Shown here piece by piece: positions 60,501 through 64,000 of a stretch of 64,000 bases of DNA. The notes below the pieces were generated by a model that saw only the letters and a list, made by a program, of their open reading frames with translations, made no database searches and was not told the DNA's origin. Position 1 is the first letter of the stretch; each line of letters starts with the position of its first letter. Position numbers and translations under genes: made by a program. The DNA lies in contig JAJFZO010000184.1 of NCBI GenBank assembly GCA_021397835.1, positions 1,054,001 through 1,118,000 on the forward strand, in the 5' to 3' direction. The stretch comes from Moringa oleifera (Eukaryota > Streptophyta > Magnoliopsida > Brassicales > Moringaceae).

Positions 60501-60879
60501 TCGATTGCTTTAGAAAAGTAGACTGAAGGCCTCTGGTCAACATGTTAAGTAACCATGCTTCGGAAGCATTGAGGTAGATCAACAACATGATAAGAAACTT
60601 TAGAGAAAACTAATGCCACTGGGGCTTATCAAAAACCTATGGCGTCTTAATAGTAAGATAGTGAGCAAGTGCTTGAAGACTGCATGTCGAACCAGGGGTT
60701 GAATAAAAACACAAAAAGAGAATTATACCACCCGATAAAGAAAAGTAAGAGCAAGATCAGGGGGTCAATTGCTTAGGTCAAAGAATGGGATGACCATTGA
60801 TGCATCAAGAAGACGAAAAGGAAGGCAAATTTGATCTTCGCCCCCTTTTTCGTTAAGGCGATAATTAATGAGCCAGTCT

Positions 60880-61780
60880 CAAAGTGAATGATGTTCCCAC
60901 AAATGGACCTTTACAAAAGGAAAGAAGACTCGAAGGATCATTTGGATAAATATAAGACGATGATGATGGTATATTGGGTGTTGGATGCCTTACTTCATAA
61001 AATGTTCCCCATCACTTTGTTGAAAGTAGATCGAGTTTGGTATGCCTTGTTATATCCAAGAAGCGTAACTTTAAAAAGTTGTCACAAACTTTCTTGAGCC
61101 ACTTTATTAGTAACAAAAAGAGCAAAAGACAATTGAGTTATCAAATGATCGTAAGGCAAGTAACTAACCAGTCTTTGCATGACTATATGCCAAAGTTCAA
61201 TAAAAAGGCACTTTAAATAGAGTAATTGCAAGATTCGGTGGCCTTTACAACAATGCTGGAAGGATTATAAATGGGATAGTTTTATGAGTCATTACACGTG
61301 GAATTGATATCGAGTATGATAGAATTATTGACTAGGGCTGAGAAATATGTATGGAAAGAAAAAGGCAACAAAAGAAATAAGGAAGGTCAAAAACTCTCGC
61401 GTCGAAAGAGGATAGATGTCGAAGACCACGGGAAATCCCTTAACTTTGGGAAAGGTTAAAAAGGTCAAGGAATCATGACAAGAAGTTAATAAGCAAACCA
61501 ACCTTTACTAAACACCTCATGAGTGCAAGTCACAATGGCGATGCAAAACAAAGGGTTCTTGAAGCATCCCAAAAGAATGGTATGCTAATGGCACTAAAAG
61601 ACTAGTCTCAATATTGCCAATACCACTAGGAGGTCGGACATGACATAGAGGTGTGCAGTTAACTTCATGAACAAATTGAATGCTTGGTATAAAAGGGACA
61701 CCTTCAATAGTATGTAGAAAGGTGAGCTAAAACATAGTTCCTTGAATAGAGTTATTACCAAAACAGTTATAGACACACGA
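60880..61780 (+). pseudogene. gag remnant of gypsy-B
   Basis: Capsid landmarks occur in order: DHLDKYKTMMMVYWVLDALL, FPITLLKVDRVWYALL (60888-61097); SLHDYMPKFNKKAL (61170-61215); AFTTMLEGL (61243-61270); LLTRAEKYVWKE (61325-61360); then a zinc-knuckle remnant QYCQYH...VGHDIEVC near 61610-61650. Several stops and shifts occur. gag would form the particle and package the RNA. Confidence 0.75.
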
Positions 61781-61934
61781 GCTAAACTAATTAGGGAGCC
61801 ATCACTGCACCCTAGGAAGTCCCTTGGACAAAATGACAAAAGTCATCACCAGAGAATCAACCATAAGTTACACCAAGTCTTCTGGGAAATAAGATTATAA
61901 CTACGCCTCGCGCACTCAAAGCTCAACCATAAGG

Positions 61935-62410
61935 GTGATGGTAATCACTTTCTTAGATAAGGATTTGCATGGAGTACAAACTTCACATGATGATGCCTTG
62001 GTAGTTAGTCTAATAAAAGCTAATTTTGAAATACGTAGGATGTTGGTCGACAATAAGAGTTCGGTCAATGTGCTACATGATCCCACTTTTGTTTGGATGC
62101 AACTTTCTAAAGAGCCTTAAAGCCATTTTAGTGGGATTCAGGGGAGAATTGATATCTATTGAAAGAGGATTTACCATTAATGGTCGAAATAGCCCTTAGG
62201 TAGGCCAACGTGATGGCAAAATTCTTGGTAGTCAAAGTGTCATCAGTTGACAATAAGATCTTAAGGCGACTATGGTTGAAAGACTTAAGAGCTATAGTGT
62301 CCAGCTATCACCTGCTGATGAGGTTCTCGATCACTCGGGGAGTTAGAGAAGTCAAGGGCAGCCAACAGACAGTCAAACAATGCTACTTAATCATTATCAC
62401 ATAACAAGTA
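61935..62410 (+). pseudogene. Aspartic protease region of gypsy-B
   Basis: Two open pieces carry the protease region of plant gypsy polyproteins: DLHGVQTSHDDALVVSLIKA, then LVDNKSSVNVL with the catalytic Asp of a D-x-G-S motif whose Gly is replaced by Lys, then in 62210-62404 FLVVKVSSVDNKIL, WLKDLRAIVSSYHLLMRF and QCYLIII. The Gly to Lys change and the intervening stops make it inactive. Confidence 0.75.
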
Positions 62411-62639
62411 AAGAAGAATGAAATGTGCCCGATTAGAAAGGTAACCATAAAGACGAGTGCATGGTTCATTTGAATGAAGCAGTTAGGACCCCAGATTTGG
62501 TGGTTATAAGTTTGGAGAGAACCGTTAAAATTAATACTTCCTTCATTGAAAACTTTAAAGACAAACTAACGACTTTCTATAAGGTAGGTTTCACATATTT
62601 GCCTCTATCATAGCAAATATGCTAGGCATTAGCTTGGAT

Positions 62640-64000
62640 GTAACTATGCCCAAGTTAAATGTCATCCTTATGCACAAACTGGTACCATAGAAGAAAAAGA
62701 GCTTTACGATGGAGAGGCAGGAAATTATCGAGGTAAAGGTGCAAAGTTGATGGAAGCAGGCTTCATTAGACTAATCTAGCATCATGAATGGCTGTCTAAT
62801 GTAGTCTTGGTGAAGAAGGCTAACGATAAGTATGGTTGTGCGTAGACTTCACATATGTCAATCAAGAATGCTCAAAGAACTACTTCCTTTTCCCAAGGAT
62901 AAGTTAATTACTTAACAACATGACCGATTTGAAAATGTTAAGTTTCATGGATGCCTTTTTAGGCTATAATCAAATCAAGATGAGTCTGAAAATGAAAAAT
63001 GTACTTCTTTCATCATCGATATGGGAATTTTATTTATTCAAGGTAATGCCCTTTAGGCTAAACGATGTAGGAGCTACCTATAAGTAGTTAATGTTAGCCA
63101 TCTTTTAAGGCCAAATAGGTAGAAACAATGGAGGCTTACATCGATGACATCATAGTCAAGAATCAAGAGGACCTCTACTTAGAAGTCTTATAGAAATAGT
63201 CATAATTTTAAAGAAGTACAAAATGAAGCTTAATCTCAAGAAATGTGTCTTCGAGGTATTATCGGTAAAGTTCTTTAGTTTCATAACCATAAATAAGGGG
63301 ATTGAGGTCAACCCAAAAAAATAAAAGCAATTATCAATATGCCTCCCATAATGCATTCGGGAGATGTAAAAGCTGAACAGCCAGGTTATAGCTCTCAATC
63401 GTTTCATCCTTTAAGTCGTTGACAAGTGCCTACCTTTATTCAAGGTGTTATGGTGCACTAAAGAGTTCGAGTGGACTTAGTAGTACCAGCAAATCAGTTA
63501 AAAGCATACCTCACATCACCCCACTCTTGGGAAAGCTAGTCCCCGAAGAATAAGTTATTTATTTACCTAGCCACCTTAGAAAAGCAATAGTAGTTGCATT
63601 AACAAAACAGGTGGTGGACTCAAACCAATCAATCTAGTATGTCAAAAAAAATCCTTCATGGAGTCAAGATTTCTTATCCCTAGGTGGAAAAGCTAATATT
63701 TACTCTACTCAACATAGCTAGGAAGCAAAGACCATAGTTATAAGCTCACACCATCATGATCATGACCAATTAATCATTGAAACAGACACTTCTAAAACTG
63801 AATGTCGATAAGAATGGTCAAGTAAAGTGTCGAGCTTGAGGAGTTCAATATAGAATAGCATCCTCAAACAACCATCCATGCAATGTCTTTAGCTAACTTC
63901 ATCACGAAGTGTTATGGGTTTAAAACCGCTTATTTCATAGCACAGGAGGAAGTAGTAGTGGACCCAACCAGATATGGGTGGCTAAAGAAAGACGTGAGAG
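62640..64000 (+). pseudogene. Reverse transcriptase and RNase H remnant of gypsy-B (continues past the window)
   Basis: In shifting frames: QEIIEVKVQKLMEAGFIR and WLSNVVLVKKANDKYG (62715-62840), MLSFMDAFLGYNQIKM (62936-62985), LFKVMPFRLNDVGATY (63035-63080), then, after YIDDII (63139-63156), which stands where the YxDD active site is expected, the thumb region LKKYKMKLNLKKCVF (63210-63255). RNase H segments follow at 63530-63890 (YLPSHLRKAIVVAL; VELEEFNIE; AMSLANFI). Stops and shifts are frequent. The integrase would lie to the right of the window. Confidence 0.78.

Noticed and set aside
1..64000. tRNA, rRNA or organellar insertions
   Set aside because: No cloverleaf-like gene, rRNA segment or chloroplast/mitochondrial gene was recognised by eye; a tRNA and organelle search would be needed to exclude them fully.

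Overview
This is nuclear DNA of a flowering plant, most likely a core eudicot. It is strongly AT-rich and intron-bearing, and it is packed with plant-type transposons: CACTA (En/Spm), a Mutator-like element with a ULP protease gene, and Ty3/gypsy remnants. I recognise only one apparently intact host gene, a LNK3/LNK4-type clock coactivator on the minus strand (CDS 38399 down to 35249, six coding exons, 371 aa). I cannot name the species. All reading was by eye, so gene-family calls rest on remembered motifs and not on searches.

Layout. 1-2132: minus-strand remnant of a CACTA element (CACTA-0), cut by the next element. 2133-12404: a nearly complete 10.3-kb Kaonashi-type MULE with degenerate terminal inverted repeats and a perfect 10-bp target duplication. 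It carries a plus-strand mudrA transposase (one in-frame stop) converging on a minus-strand gene with DUF1985 and C48/Ulp1 protease domains. 12901-22874: a complete 10-kb CACTA element (CACTA-1) with 3-bp GGT target duplications, subterminal repeats, a striking 2-kb GC-rich palindromic repeat array, and decayed TNP2 and TNPA-like genes. 22875-34100: decayed Ty3/gypsy material. 35249-39600: the LNK gene and its promoter. 41137-52611: a decayed minus-strand CACTA element (CACTA-2) that carries a captured piece of a glycerol-3-phosphate acyltransferase gene. 53971-54480: a further CACTA-like end. 58139-58470: a broken calmodulin-like gene fragment. 59490-59930: an RNase H remnant. 60009-64000: a decayed Ty3/gypsy element (LTR, gag, protease, RT, RNase H) running out of the window.

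How the parts relate. The MULE sits in the promoter region of CACTA-0, so the elements are nested. In the MULE, mudrA would supply transposition and the ULP-like gene is the characteristic passenger of the Kaonashi lineage. In the CACTA elements, TNP2 (catalytic) and the TNPA-like protein (terminal-repeat binding) are the expected pair, but both are broken in every copy here. The most noteworthy structures are three. The first is the GC-rich array of 16-bp palindromes placed between subterminal repeats and TATA box of CACTA-1. The second is a short TCGTGMC motif in the MULE whose orientation flips exactly where its two genes converge. The third is the GPAT exon-intron-exon fragment captured by CACTA-2.
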